A stretch of DNA of 64,000 nucleotides from Fibrobacter sp. UWB11 (GCF_900143015.1 NZ_FSRT01000001.1:310001-374000), one strand, 5' to 3'; shown: positions 16,239 to 25,327, counted from the stretch's first letter. A program made the numbers and translations. Notes: generated by a model from the letters alone, not told the origin.

Positions 16239-18629
16239 ATGGATTTTTCTGCGATTATTGCTGAAGAGCTGAATCTTGAAGTGTGGCGCGTATCTAAGGC
16301 GCTCGAACTTATGGACCAGGGGGGCACGATCCCCTTTATCGCCCGTTACCGTAAGGACCAGACGGGTACTTTGAACGAAATTGAACTCCGCGACATTAGC
16401 CACCGTCGCGACTACCTCCAGGAACTTGTGGACCGCAAGGAAACGATCCTCAAGAGCATCGAGGAACAGGGCAAGCTCACGCCGGAACTCAAGGCTCAGA
16501 TCGAAGCTTGCAAGGACAAGACTCTTCTCGAAGATATTTACGCTCCGTTCAAGCCGAAGAAGCGTACTCGCGCAACTATCGCAAAGGAACTTGGCTTGGA
16601 ACCGCTCGCTCGCTTGATGTGGGCTCAGGAAAATACCGGAAACACGGCCGAAGAAATCGCACGCATTTATTTGTCCGAAGAAAAGGGCCTTGCAGACCCG
16701 CGTGCAGCCCTCAAGGGTGCTGCAGACATCCTCGCCGAAGAAGTTGCAGACAACGCAGAATTCCGTCAGTATCTCCGCAATAAGGTCGAAAAGACTGGCG
16801 TCATGGTTTCCAAGGTCAAGAAGGATTTCGAAAAGCAAGAAACCAAGTTCAAGGATTACTACGACTTTAGCGAACCGGTCGGCAAGATTCCGAGCCATCG
16901 TATGCTCGCTCTCCGTCGTGGCGAAAAGGAAAAGGTGCTCCGCCTCTCCATCGAAGTCCCGAACGAAGAAATGATCGGTTATCTCCAGAATCAGGTCATC
17001 AAGCACGACTCTGTCTGGAAGCCGTACCTCGAAGATATGTGCAAGGACGCTTGGGAACGCTTGCTCCAGCCGAGCATGGAAAGCGAAGTGCGCCTCCTCC
17101 TCAAGGACGCCGCCGAAGAAGAAGCTTTCAAGGTGTTCTCCAAGAACCTCCAGGATGTTTTGCTCGCCGCTCCGGCAGGCCACAAGGCTGTGCTCGCTCT
17201 TGACCCGGGTTTCCGTACGGGTTGCAAGGTCGCTGTGCTCGACAAGAACGGCAAGTTCATGGATCATGGCATCATCAAGCCGCATGAACCGTGGAACGAC
17301 AAGGCCGGTGCCGCAGTTTATCTGATGAGCCTCATCGACAAGTATCAGATTGACCTCATCGCTATCGGTAACGGTACGGCTAGCCGCGAAACGGACGCTT
17401 TCTGTGGTGAAATGGCTCTCAAGTTCAAGGGCAAGGTTCCGCCGCGCGTTATCGTCTCCGAAGCCGGTGCATCTGTCTATAGCGCAAGCATGATCGCTAT
17501 CGCCGAATTCCCGAAGGAAGACGTGACGACTCGTGGCGCTATTTCCATTGGCCGCCGTTTGCAGGACCCGCTCGCTGAACTTGTCAAGGTTGATCCGCAG
17601 TCCATTGGCGTGGGTCAGTACCAGCATGACGTGAACCAGCGCGAACTCAAGAAGCGCTTGGACGAAGTTGTGGAAAGCTGCGTGAACATGGTCGGTGTCG
17701 ACGTGAACAGCGCTTCTGCTCCGCTCCTCTCTCACGTGGCAGGCCTCAGCAACACGCTTTCTGAAGCTATTGTGAAGTACCGCGAAGAAAACGGTGCGTA
17801 TGCAAGCCGTGAAGATTTGAAGAAGGTCAAGGGCTTTGGCCCGAAGGCTTTCGAACAGGCCGCAGGCTTTATGCGTATTCCGGGTGCCGAAAACCCGCTC
17901 GACGATTCCGCTGTGCATCCTGAAAACTACGCTCTCGTCGAAAAGATGGCTGAAAAGGTCGGCGTTCCGGTCAAGGAAATGGTCGGCAATGCTGAAGCAG
18001 TGAAGGGCATCAAGCTTGATGAATTCCTCTCCGACGAAGTCGGTCGTGCTACTTTGGAAGATATCCTCAAGGAACTCCAGAAGCCGAGCCGCGACCCGCG
18101 TAAGGAATTCCGTTATGCTAAGTTCGATGACCGCATCAAGACCATCAACGACCTCGTGACGGGCAGCTGGATGGAAGGTGTGGTGACCAACGTTGCTAAC
18201 TTCGGTGCGTTTGTCGATATCGGCGTTCATCAGGATGGTCTCGTTCACATTTCCGAAATCAGCGACAAGTATGTGACGGACGCCAAGGACGTGCTCACGG
18301 TGGGTGACGTGGTGAAGGTTCGCGTGGTTGCAGTCGATGCCAACCAGAAGCGCATCAGCCTTTCCATGAAGCAGGAACAGACCGACGGTGTCGCCGGTGC
18401 TGGCGTGAGCGGTCCTCGCGGTCAGCGCGTAGGTGGCCCGCGTGGCGTTGGTCATCGTGACGACCGTGGTGCTCGCCCGCAGGGTGGCATCCAGGGTCAT
18501 GCAACGATTGCCGACCTTAAGAACAAGATTGCCGGTAAGGAACGCCCGGGTTTTGCTCCGAAGAAGCCGCAAGCCGCTCAGCCCGCCAAGCTCAACTCCC
18601 TCCTCAAGAACCTGAAAAAAGGCTTCTAG
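16239..18629 (+). CDS. tex: Tex-family transcription accessory protein
   Basis: A 796-aa nucleic-acid-binding protein of the Tex/YhgF family, related to eukaryotic Spt6. Domains in order: N-terminal helical region (MDFSAIIAEELNLEVWRVSKALELMDQGGTIPFIARYRKD), YqgF-like RNase H fold (ALDPGFRTGCKVAVLDKNG, about 330-455), two helix-hairpin-helix motifs (about 500-565, KVKGFGPKAFEQAAGF), and an S1 RNA-binding domain (about 640-712, GVVTNVANFGAFVDIGVHQDGLVHISE). A Gly/Arg-rich tail follows. The high-bias codon use suggests strong expression. Its stop codon lies inside the first unit of the 172-bp tandem repeat. Confidence 0.95.
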   Translation: MDFSAIIAEELNLEVWRVSKALELMDQGGTIPFIARYRKDQTGTLNEIELRDISHRRDYLQELVDRKETILKSIEEQGKLTPELKAQIEACKDKTLLEDIYAPFKPKKRTRATIAKELGLEPLARLMWAQENTGNTAEEIARIYLSEEKGLADPRAALKGAADILAEEVADNAEFRQYLRNKVEKTGVMVSKVKKDFEKQETKFKDYYDFSEPVGKIPSHRMLALRRGEKEKVLRLSIEVPNEEMIGYLQNQVIKHDSVWKPYLEDMCKDAWERLLQPSMESEVRLLLKDAAEEEAFKVFSKNLQDVLLAAPAGHKAVLALDPGFRTGCKVAVLDKNGKFMDHGIIKPHEPWNDKAGAAVYLMSLIDKYQIDLIAIGNGTASRETDAFCGEMALKFKGKVPPRVIVSEAGASVYSASMIAIAEFPKEDVTTRGAISIGRRLQDPLAELVKVDPQSIGVGQYQHDVNQRELKKRLDEVVESCVNMVGVDVNSASAPLLSHVAGLSNTLSEAIVKYREENGAYASREDLKKVKGFGPKAFEQAAGFMRIPGAENPLDDSAVHPENYALVEKMAEKVGVPVKEMVGNAEAVKGIKLDEFLSDEVGRATLEDILKELQKPSRDPRKEFRYAKFDDRIKTINDLVTGSWMEGVVTNVANFGAFVDIGVHQDGLVHISEISDKYVTDAKDVLTVGDVVKVRVVAVDANQKRISLSMKQEQTDGVAGAGVSGPRGQRVGGPRGVGHRDDRGARPQGGIQGHATIADLKNKIAGKERPGFAPKKPQAAQPAKLNSLLKNLKKGF

Positions 18630-18976
18630 CCGAGAGTCGCGGCAAATGTGCTTGCACAATTTGCCATGACCGAGGCGTACTTTTTGCGCTACGTAAGTAG
18701 CGCAACAAAGGTTTTTAAGATTTGACAGCGCAGGCGAGCTTGCACGTCTGCATTGGCAAATCGCCGAGCCTTGCACAACGAAGTTGTGCAACGGTTTCTA
18801 GCCGAGAGTCGCGGCAACCGGGCTTGCTCGAGTTGACATGACCGAGGCGCGCCTTTTGCGCTACATAAGTAGCGCAACAAAGGCTTCTAAGATTTGACAG
18901 CGCAGACGTGCTTGCACGTCTGCATTGGCAAATCGCCGAGCCTTGCACAACGAAGTTGTGCGACGGTTTCTAGCCG
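18624..18976. repeat. 172-bp tandem repeat of hairpins behind tex
   Basis: Two full units, 18624-18795 and 18796-18967, plus the first 9 bp of a third. Each begins TTCTAGCCG; in unit 1 this contains the tex stop. Each holds four hairpins: GGCAAAT-GTGC/GCAC-ATTTGCC type; TTGCGCTAC/GTAGCGCAA; GCAGACGTGC/GCACGTCTGC type; and TTGCACAAC/GTTGTGCAA. Differences between units fall partly as compensatory pairs in the first stem. Confidence 0.85.
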
Positions 18977-18982
18977 GTAAAG

Positions 18983-19011
18983 ATGTCACCCCGGCCTTTG
19001 TGCCGGGGTCA
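18983..19011. repeat. GTCACCCCGG palindrome
   Basis: GTCACCCCGGC-CTTTGT-GCCGGGGTCAC, an 11-bp stem with one mismatch. A related element is at 52484-52512 and a GTCATTCCCGG form at 58317-58344. It may act in termination or as a REP-like element. Confidence 0.55.
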
Positions 19012-19038
19012 CCTTTTCGGCATCCCTTTTCAAAACAA

Positions 19039-19077
19039 ACAAAAACAGCACTCGATAGAATCGAGTGCTGTTTTTGT
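19039..19077. terminator. Bidirectional terminator between tex and ferredoxin
   Basis: Perfect 18-bp stem ACAAAAACAGCACTCGAT/ATCGAGTGCTGTTTTTGT with a 3-nt loop; A-tract on one side, T-tract on the other. It serves the ferredoxin gene (minus) and anything read through from tex (plus). Confidence 0.9.
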
Positions 19078-19150
19078 GTTAAGTCTCACAAGATAAGCAA
19101 AGCTTCGTTACATCGCGAAAACCGCGACAACTTTGCCTAAATGCTCGAAA

Positions 19151-19348
19151 TTACGAGAACTTGATGACGCCAGCCGGGCAGCTTTCTGCAGCGTCCTTGA
19201 TTTCGTTTTCGTAAGCGGAGAAGTCTACGCCTTCCTTAACGACCATCTTTTCCGGAACGGAGAAGACTGCATCGCAAGTTGCTTCGCAAGCGCCGCAGGA
19301 GACGCATTCGTCGCTGGATTCATCGAGCCAAACTTTTGTAATTGCCAT
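19151..19348 (-). CDS. Small single-cluster [4Fe-4S] ferredoxin
   Basis: A 65-aa electron carrier. Cys residues occur as CVSCGACEATC near residue 14-24 and a final SCPAG near 57, the pattern of Desulfovibrio gigas-type monocluster ferredoxins: C-x2-C-x2-C plus a distant C-P bind the cluster, and the fourth Cys is at the disulfide position. The start at 19348 is chosen for the AGAGG site upstream; the longer frame to 19459 runs into a repeat tract. No redox partner is adjacent. Confidence 0.88.
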   Translation of the reverse strand: MAITKVWLDESSDECVSCGACEATCDAVFSVPEKMVVKEGVDFSAYENEIKDAAESCPAGVIKFS

Positions 19349-19447
19349 AAAATACCTCTTGTATTGGTTAGGTTTTCCCAAAAGATATAAAAAAATTACG
19401 CTCGCAGGGTGAAAAAAGTAAAGGAAAATGGAAAAAAATGGGGTTTG

Positions 19448-19518
19448 GCCATTAGTCAATGATCAATAGTCATTAGCAATAACCAACAACTAATAACTAG
19501 TATCTCCTAACTCCTAAC
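19448..19518. repeat. Intergenic TAGTCAATGATC / AACTAATAACTAG tract
   Basis: Same inverted low-complexity style as 1345-1446; lies between the ferredoxin and the frameshifted exported protein. Confidence 0.45.
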
Positions 19519-19549
19519 CAACAACATGTTTTTATATATTCTCATTCAA

Positions 19550-20180
19550 ATGCGTAAATTTGTCTGCCTTATAATCCTATTTTGCTCGTTCTCTTTTGCT
19601 TCACCTTCTGGTGGGTGGTCAGGCTGGATGCGTGATTTGGTCTCGTCAGAGGGGACTATTTTGCCGCTCAGTTTTAGTATCAATAAAGACGATTATAATT
19701 TGGGGTTGTGGGGCGGCGTAAAAATTGCCGACGGATTGTATTTGAATGGTCAGTCGTTTAATTTTCATTTGGTTAATGACACTAAAGATTCTGTCACAAG
19801 AATTGGTGCAGCCTTTCTCTTGCATACGATTGCTATACCGATTGCGATCTATGATTTCTTTGATCCATCTAGTCATGAACTCCGTGTATATTATGCTATG
19901 GCGGCGCTATTAAATCCCACATTGGAATTCTATGTCGTGCGTGAATATGTCCCTATTTCGGTCGGAATCGGTTATAATACAGATTGGTTTGCTTTTAAGC
20001 CTAATCAGAAATTTTATTTCCGTGTGCATGGTGATGTAAACATCGAAATTCCTTTTTTTTGTTAGAGTGACGGCTTCTTATTCCTATTCGTTTTTGGACA
20101 CCTACGATTTGAAAAAAGGTTTCAGGCTTTATTTTGGAGTTGCCTTGTTCCATTTTCCTGTGTCAAAGCGTTGGTGGTAG
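19550..20180 (+). pseudogene. Exported beta-rich protein interrupted by a frameshift in a T8 run
   Basis: The frame from ATG 19550 (signal peptide MRKFVCLIILFCSFSFA) ends at 20065 right after eight T residues (20053-20060). With seven T residues the frame would continue VRVTASYSYSFLDTYDLKKG... to a TAG at 20178-20180, giving about 209 aa. The extension has alternating hydrophobic/aromatic residues like the last strands of an outer-membrane or porin-like barrel, and ends FPVSKRWW. It is therefore either a sequencing error, a recent null allele or a phase-variable gene. No family recognised. Confidence 0.7.
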
Positions 20181-20322
20181 AAATCATAGAAAATACAGAA
20201 TAATCTCTACCCACTACCTACTGCCTTTTGCCAACTATTTTTAAATTTGGTTCAAGTTTTTCAAGCTAATCCGGGCAATGGTGCTCGCATTTTGCGTGAA
20301 AATTATGAGGACATCGTTAACG

Positions 20323-21114
20323 ATGAAAAAAGTGGTTGTAAAAATTGGTGGCAGCTTGGCAATCGACGAAGCCAAGTTGGCCGATTTTGTGGCGGCAGTC
20401 AGCAAGCTTCCGGCTATGGGCTGCCAAGTGGCCGTGGTGCACGGCGGTGGCAAGGACATCAACGAGAACATCTCCTTGCTCCGAGAACAACCCACCTTTA
20501 TCGACGGTCTCCGAGTCACGACGCCTTCTATCATGAAGATGGTCGAAATGACGCTCTCGGGACACGTCAACAAGAAGCTCGTGCGAATGCTCCTCGAAAA
20601 CAATTGTAGCGCTGTCGGCCTCAGTGGTGTCGATGGCAAGTTGTTTGAAGTGGTCAAGAAGCAGGGCAAGGTGGATCTTGGCCTCGTGGGTGAAGTCAAG
20701 AAGGTCAATCCGAAGATTGTGGAAACGCTTTGGTCCGCTGGCTTTGTTCCTGTCGTAAGCCCGATTTCCATCGGTCCTGACGAAAACGGCAAGGCTGTGA
20801 GCTGGAACGTGAATGCCGATACCGCCGCAAGCGAACTGGCTGTGGCGCTCCATGCTGACCAGTTCGTGCTGGTGAGCGATGTTCCGGGCGTGATGGACGA
20901 TACCAAGACCGTCATTCCGGAACTCACGGAAGAAGCAAGCGAATCCCTCATTGCTTCTGGCGTTATTAACGGCGGTATGATTCCGAAGGTCCGCGAAAGT
21001 TTCAAGAGCATTTCTCGCGGTCTCAAGAGCATTCACATTGTCGGCTGGAAGGATGCCGACCACTTTGTAAAACAAATTAATGGAGAACTGAACTATGGCA
21101 CAATCCTTGGCTAA
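20323..21114 (+). CDS. argB: Acetylglutamate kinase
   Basis: Second step of arginine synthesis: phosphorylates N-acetyl-L-glutamate. The 263-aa protein begins MKKVVVKIGGSLAID and contains VVHGGGKDIN, the late NVNADTAASELAVALHADQFVLVSDVPGV block and GGMIPKV, all diagnostic of the amino acid kinase fold of ArgB. The ATG at 20323 is preferred over one 45 nt upstream because conserved homology starts there. Its end overlaps argD by 20 nt, so the two form an operon; no other arg genes are nearby. Confidence 0.96.
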   Translation: MKKVVVKIGGSLAIDEAKLADFVAAVSKLPAMGCQVAVVHGGGKDINENISLLREQPTFIDGLRVTTPSIMKMVEMTLSGHVNKKLVRMLLENNCSAVGLSGVDGKLFEVVKKQGKVDLGLVGEVKKVNPKIVETLWSAGFVPVVSPISIGPDENGKAVSWNVNADTAASELAVALHADQFVLVSDVPGVMDDTKTVIPELTEEASESLIASGVINGGMIPKVRESFKSISRGLKSIHIVGWKDADHFVKQINGELNYGTILG

Positions 21115-22306
21115 TTCCATTTTTGAAGAAGACAAGCAGTTTATCGCCCCGCTTTATGGCAAGGCCAATATTGAATTTGTCCGTGGCGAAGGTTCTTACT
21201 TGTTCGATAAGAACGGCAAGAAGTATCTTGACTTTGTCGCTGGTATCGCGGTAAACGCACTCGGCCACCAGAATGCTGAAATCAAGAAGGCTGTCGAAGA
21301 ACAGATGGACAGCTTCTTCCACATTTCGAACCTTTATCCGAACTACCCGCAGGTAAACCTCGCCAAGGCGCTCCTTGCCGCAACGGGTTTCGACAAGGCT
21401 TTCTTCTGCAACTCCGGTACCGAAGCGAACGAAGGCTGCATCAAGTTTGCACGTAAGTATTTCGATCGCAAGGGCGAAAAGAACCGCCAGAAGATCGTGA
21501 CGTTCATCAACAGCTTCCACGGTCGTACGTTTGCAGCCCTTTCTGCAACGGGTCAGCCGGCCATCCGCGAAGGCTTCGGCTCCATGCCGGGTGATTTTGT
21601 TCACGTTCCTTGGAACGATGTGGCTGCCCTCAAGGCCGAAGTCAACAACGACACTTGCGCCATCATGCTCGAATCTCTCGCTGCCGAAGGTGGCGTGATG
21701 ACCGTTTCCGATGAAATGGTCGCTGCCATCAACAGCTTGAAGAAAGAATTCGGCTGCCTCGTGATTGTCGACGAAGTCCAGGCAGGTATGGGCCGTCTCG
21801 GCACATTCCTTGGCCTCCAGAAGCATGGCATTGATGCTGACCTCGTGTCGCTTGCCAAGGCTCTTGGCGGTGGTCTCCCGCTCGGTGCAGTGCTCCTCCG
21901 CCAGAAGGTTGCTGACCAGCTCAAGGCAGGCGATCATGGCACGACGTTTGGCGGTAACCCGGTTGCTTGCGCAGTGGGTCTCGCTGTCGTGAACCAGATT
22001 GCAAAGCCGGAATTCCTCGCCAATGTCGAAGCTCGCTCCGCTCAGCTCAAGGCTGGCCTCGAAGCTATCGCGGCAAAGTTCTCGGCTGTGAAGGGCGTGC
22101 GTGGTGAAGGCCTTATTCTCGGCCTCGCTCTCGACGAATCGCTCCCGGTCGGCAATGTGATTGCTGCCGCTCGCGACGAGGGTATGATGGTTCTCAGCGC
22201 TAAGGGCAACGTGCTCCGTTTGCTCCCGCCGCTGAACGTGAGCGCCGCAGAATGCGACGAAGCTCTCGCCAAGCTCGAAAAGGCTTTCGCCAAAGTCGCG
22301 AAGTAA
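21095..22306 (+). CDS. argD: Acetylornithine aminotransferase
   Basis: PLP-dependent class III aminotransferase that converts N-acetylglutamate semialdehyde to N-acetylornithine. The 403-aa protein shows the PLP phosphate-binding NSGTEANEGCIKFAR, the FHGRTFAALSATGQ block, VIVDEVQAGMGRLG, the Schiff-base Lys in SLAKALGGGLPLGA, and HGTTFGGNPVACAVG. A GGAGA site lies before the ATG inside the argB 3' end, consistent with translational coupling. ArgD enzymes often also act in lysine synthesis. Confidence 0.96.
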   Translation: MAQSLANSIFEEDKQFIAPLYGKANIEFVRGEGSYLFDKNGKKYLDFVAGIAVNALGHQNAEIKKAVEEQMDSFFHISNLYPNYPQVNLAKALLAATGFDKAFFCNSGTEANEGCIKFARKYFDRKGEKNRQKIVTFINSFHGRTFAALSATGQPAIREGFGSMPGDFVHVPWNDVAALKAEVNNDTCAIMLESLAAEGGVMTVSDEMVAAINSLKKEFGCLVIVDEVQAGMGRLGTFLGLQKHGIDADLVSLAKALGGGLPLGAVLLRQKVADQLKAGDHGTTFGGNPVACAVGLAVVNQIAKPEFLANVEARSAQLKAGLEAIAAKFSAVKGVRGEGLILGLALDESLPVGNVIAAARDEGMMVLSAKGNVLRLLPPLNVSAAECDEALAKLEKAFAKVAK

Positions 22307-22348
22307 ACTTGTCTTGCCCGCGAAGGCGGACATCTCCTTTTAAAAAAC

Positions 22349-22382
22349 GCCTATGGACAAACTCCATAGGCTAATTTTTTTT
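22349..22382 (+). terminator. Rho-independent terminator of argBD
   Basis: Perfect 8-bp stem GCCTATGG/CCATAGGC with a 7-nt loop, then TAATTTTTTTT. An in-frame ATG at 22353 lies inside this hairpin and is not the start of the next gene. Confidence 0.9.
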
Positions 22383-22418
22383 GCCATCGGCGCATTAATT
22401 TATGTAGTTTATACTACG

Positions 22419-23921
22419 ATGAAGTTATCCCCGAAATTCATAAGCGTTTTTGCCGCAATCCTTTTTGCTTTGCTCTTAGTTGCTTGTTCCAATTCGAACG
22501 AGGAACCTGTTGCCCGCTCTAAATCGAACGAAATTCCCATTGCTGCAAAGAACTATTATGTTACGAATGCTTTTCATTTAGTTTTGCCTAAAGGATATTC
22601 CGTGGACAGTTTTCCTGATTATGAGTTTTATCACATTAGAACTCCTTTAGGGGATACGCTCATGACTTTTACCCCATCGTGGTTTTGGCATGATTGGTAT
22701 CCGGTAAAGTTTTCGCATCCTGAAAATCCGAATGAATTTAGTGAAATCGGAAGACATGATGCCATTAGGGTTATTGATGGCGTAAAAACTAAAGTTCGCT
22801 CTGTTTATATTTGGTCAAAAAGGGGTTGCAAGATAAGAGGCTCATGGTGCAGTCCTCGAACACTAGAATTTGTTTATTATCCCGATCAAGTAGATACCGC
22901 AATTTGCGAAAAAATAATCCGTTCTGCAAAGATTCATAGCTATAATAAAAATTATTTGTGTAGCATTTATATGCCTAAAAAAGATTCATTAGAAGGTGTA
23001 ACTATGTCTAAATTGCGCAACTTCCCTATAAAAGATATTCAAACATTAACAAAAAATATCGAGTTGTTGCCCGTTGTTTCTGCGGATCAAGACATCTTTG
23101 AAAAGAATGGGAAATACCTGTTTCTTGCAGATTGCTTTATGGATGATGAATACAAAGGCTCGTTTCACATCGACGAATCTTGTGAAATCGGATGGAATGG
23201 AAAATATGCTGAAAAAACAGATGTCGTTGATTTGTTAATGGCTATGGACGATAATCAGTTTAAAGAAAAGTTGATGAAAAAATGTCAGGTGGAACCACCT
23301 CCAAGACCGCCTCATATTTGTTCGAAATCACACAAATTAAAATTAAATATTCATTACAGTAAAAACGATGTTCCGCAAGCGTTTGATTTTACTTATCATT
23401 CGCGTTCAAAATATCTAGAAGACGAATTTATGATTTCTCCAATCCAGGTTGCAATTGATTATGATGGATTTGTTCAATTGAGGGTTGATGGCAAAATTAG
23501 CGAGTTCCCCATTTCTTATGTGGCTCCTGGTGAAGAAAAAAAGTTGGATGAATCAAAAATAAAGTCTTTGAAATCGCTTTTGGGAAAAACCGAATCTACG
23601 ACTGTCAGTAATTTGTGGGGTACAGGAAGCTTGTTTACGAGAAGCAATCTTTTCAAAGGAAAATGGCAGGAAATGCGCATTTTGACTCCTCTTTTAAGTG
23701 AATATGTAGTAACTAAATATCTAGGATTGCATGTTTCGGGTTATGCTTGCTCTGATTGGCAACCGTTGCGCGAAGTTACGGAACCCAAATGCAAAGGGCA
23801 AACGGCGAAACCCAAAGTCGCAAAATCAAAAACGTTGGAACAATTGCCTGCGGATAGCCTTATGAAACGCATTGAAGGCGATATTGATGCTGTGCTTGAT
23901 TGTGCCGAGGAGGATTTTTAA
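22419..23921 (+). CDS. Lipoprotein with N-terminal domain shared with its neighbour
   Basis: A 500-aa predicted lipoprotein: signal peptide ends LLLVAC (Cys23), followed by SNSNEEPVARSKSNE. Residues about 40-190 (LVLPKGYSVDS ... YYPDQVDTAICEKIIRSAKIH) correspond to nearly the whole mature part of the next protein. The remaining 300 residues are unrecognised. Base composition is AT-richer than argBD. The start at 22419 is chosen because the signal peptide begins there and the upstream ATG is in a terminator. It is followed after 3 nt by the paralogue. Confidence 0.75.
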   Translation: MKLSPKFISVFAAILFALLLVACSNSNEEPVARSKSNEIPIAAKNYYVTNAFHLVLPKGYSVDSFPDYEFYHIRTPLGDTLMTFTPSWFWHDWYPVKFSHPENPNEFSEIGRHDAIRVIDGVKTKVRSVYIWSKRGCKIRGSWCSPRTLEFVYYPDQVDTAICEKIIRSAKIHSYNKNYLCSIYMPKKDSLEGVTMSKLRNFPIKDIQTLTKNIELLPVVSADQDIFEKNGKYLFLADCFMDDEYKGSFHIDESCEIGWNGKYAEKTDVVDLLMAMDDNQFKEKLMKKCQVEPPPRPPHICSKSHKLKLNIHYSKNDVPQAFDFTYHSRSKYLEDEFMISPIQVAIDYDGFVQLRVDGKISEFPISYVAPGEEKKLDESKIKSLKSLLGKTESTTVSNLWGTGSLFTRSNLFKGKWQEMRILTPLLSEYVVTKYLGLHVSGYACSDWQPLREVTEPKCKGQTAKPKVAKSKTLEQLPADSLMKRIEGDIDAVLDCAEEDF

Positions 23922-23924
23922 ACA

Positions 23925-24413
23925 ATGAAAAATATTCTTCTCCTTTTGTTTGCATTGGCCGTCCTTTTAGTTTCTTGTTCAAAATCAAGCGAGGATCCTG
24001 TTGCTGATGGCAAGAATGTGTATCGAGCTTCTTATTACCAGCTCGAACTGCCCGAAGGCTATTCTGTCGATGATGAACCGTCTGAATCCAGTAGCGGATG
24101 GAACATTCGTTATATCAAGGATTCCTTTGACAATCGCATTATGTCGTTTTATGATGGCGAGTCCACAAATCACGGCAAACCGACCAATAAAAAATGCAAA
24201 GAGAAAGGCTTTATGACGTTCGCCCGCCTCGATTCTATGAGTATATTCCATGGTGCTATATCAGTTCATCGAACCGTTGTTATTCATGCTAACCGTTCTA
24301 CTTCAATATTCAGCAAGCCTATTCCTTTGTTTGTAGAATTTAATTATCGCCCCGATTTAGTTGATTCTGCGGTTTGTGAAAAAATAATCCGTTCTGCGAA
24401 AGTTCGTCATTAA
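23925..24413 (+). CDS. Short paralogous lipoprotein
   Basis: A 162-aa lipoprotein with lipobox LLVSC (Cys18) and the mature domain QLELPEGYSVDDEPSES ... YRPDLVDSAVCEKIIRSAK, matching the N-terminal domain of the preceding protein in order and spacing. It starts 3 nt after that gene's stop. The pair looks like a tandem duplication in which one copy gained or lost a C-terminal part. Function unknown. Confidence 0.75.
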   Translation: MKNILLLLFALAVLLVSCSKSSEDPVADGKNVYRASYYQLELPEGYSVDDEPSESSSGWNIRYIKDSFDNRIMSFYDGESTNHGKPTNKKCKEKGFMTFARLDSMSIFHGAISVHRTVVIHANRSTSIFSKPIPLFVEFNYRPDLVDSAVCEKIIRSAKVRH

Positions 24414-24458
24414 ATATTCTTTGTTAATTTCTGCCTCCTGTTTTAAAATGGAGGCTTT

Positions 24459-25295
24459 ATGCGTTTTATAGACTATGCATTGGATTATTTGAACAAAAGT
24501 TCCGATGAATTGGCGCCGCTCACGGTACGCACGTATTATTGGAATTTGAAGAAAATTGAATATTTTTGCCCTGGGCTGGAGTGCAAAGATTTAACGCCGG
24601 ATTTTGTGCGGGACTTTAAACAACATCTGGAATCCTTGCGGAACAAGGAGGCTACTGTTGTCAAGGCGCTTTCGGTACTTCGCGTTTTTTGCAATAAGAT
24701 GAAGGCGGATGGAATCATCGATTGCGACCCGTTTGAAAAAGTGAAAATTAAGCGTGCGTATTCGCATCGTGGATTCTTGACCTTGCGGGAGCTGAAACAT
24801 CTTTATTTGAGTTACATGGAGTCGCATGTCGCTTTGACGCGGGCAGAAGATGACGTGATGCGCGTGTTCCTGTTTAGCTGTTTTACGGGACTACGTTACG
24901 GGGATTTGTGCACGCTTGATGCCTCGGAAATTTTCGACTGGAAAATTCGAAAGCAAATGCATAAGACAGGGGAGGCCGTGTACATCCCGATTCCTGTGCA
25001 GGCACGGTTATTGCTTCCGAATCCGCTAACGTCTGGGCGCATTTTCCATGTCATTGATAATGCGGCTTTTAATCGTACACTTCGCAAAGCTGCCAAAAAA
25101 CTAGGGCATTACAAGTATGTCCATTGCCATCTGGCTCGGCATACATTTGCAACAACGTGCATTACCATTGGCATTCCGCTCCCGGCAACGAGCAAATTGC
25201 TGGGCCACCGCAATCTCGACACAACGCTCATTTATGCCAAGTACGTCGATACTTTTTTGGACAAAGAAATGAAAAAGTTCAATCGGCTGAAGTAA
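24459..25295 (+). CDS. Tyrosine recombinase (phage integrase family)
   Basis: A 278-aa site-specific recombinase. Residues about 1-95 form a SAM-like core-binding domain (LTVRTYYWNLKKIEYF). The catalytic domain has Arg in FTGLRYGDL, Lys in MHKTGE, the HLARHTFATT box (H-x2-R), GHRN and the nucleophile Tyr in LIYAKYVD, so all six active-site residues appear present. An AATGGAGG site precedes the ATG. There are no phage or transposon genes beside it, and no inverted repeats that would mark an invertible segment were recognised. Confidence 0.9.
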   Translation: MRFIDYALDYLNKSSDELAPLTVRTYYWNLKKIEYFCPGLECKDLTPDFVRDFKQHLESLRNKEATVVKALSVLRVFCNKMKADGIIDCDPFEKVKIKRAYSHRGFLTLRELKHLYLSYMESHVALTRAEDDVMRVFLFSCFTGLRYGDLCTLDASEIFDWKIRKQMHKTGEAVYIPIPVQARLLLPNPLTSGRIFHVIDNAAFNRTLRKAAKKLGHYKYVHCHLARHTFATTCITIGIPLPATSKLLGHRNLDTTLIYAKYVDTFLDKEMKKFNRLK

Positions 25296-25327
25296 AGTGT
25301 GGGCGTTGTTTCGCTCTGCTTTGTGTA

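Noticed and set aside
16176-18791. 871-codon open frame antisense to tex
   Set aside because: It mirrors the strongly biased codon use of tex, starts inside the repeat behind tex, and has no motif or ribosome site; tex itself is unmistakable.
21077-22333. 418-codon frame antisense to argD
   Set aside because: Shadow caused by argD codon bias.
22353-22418. Upstream extension of the lipoprotein gene (MDKLHRLIFF...)
   Set aside because: It lies in the argBD terminator hairpin, and the signal peptide with lipobox starts at 22419.
24459-25295. Recombinase as part of an integrated element
   Set aside because: No tRNA, attachment repeats, phage genes or transposase nearby, so no element boundaries can be supported.
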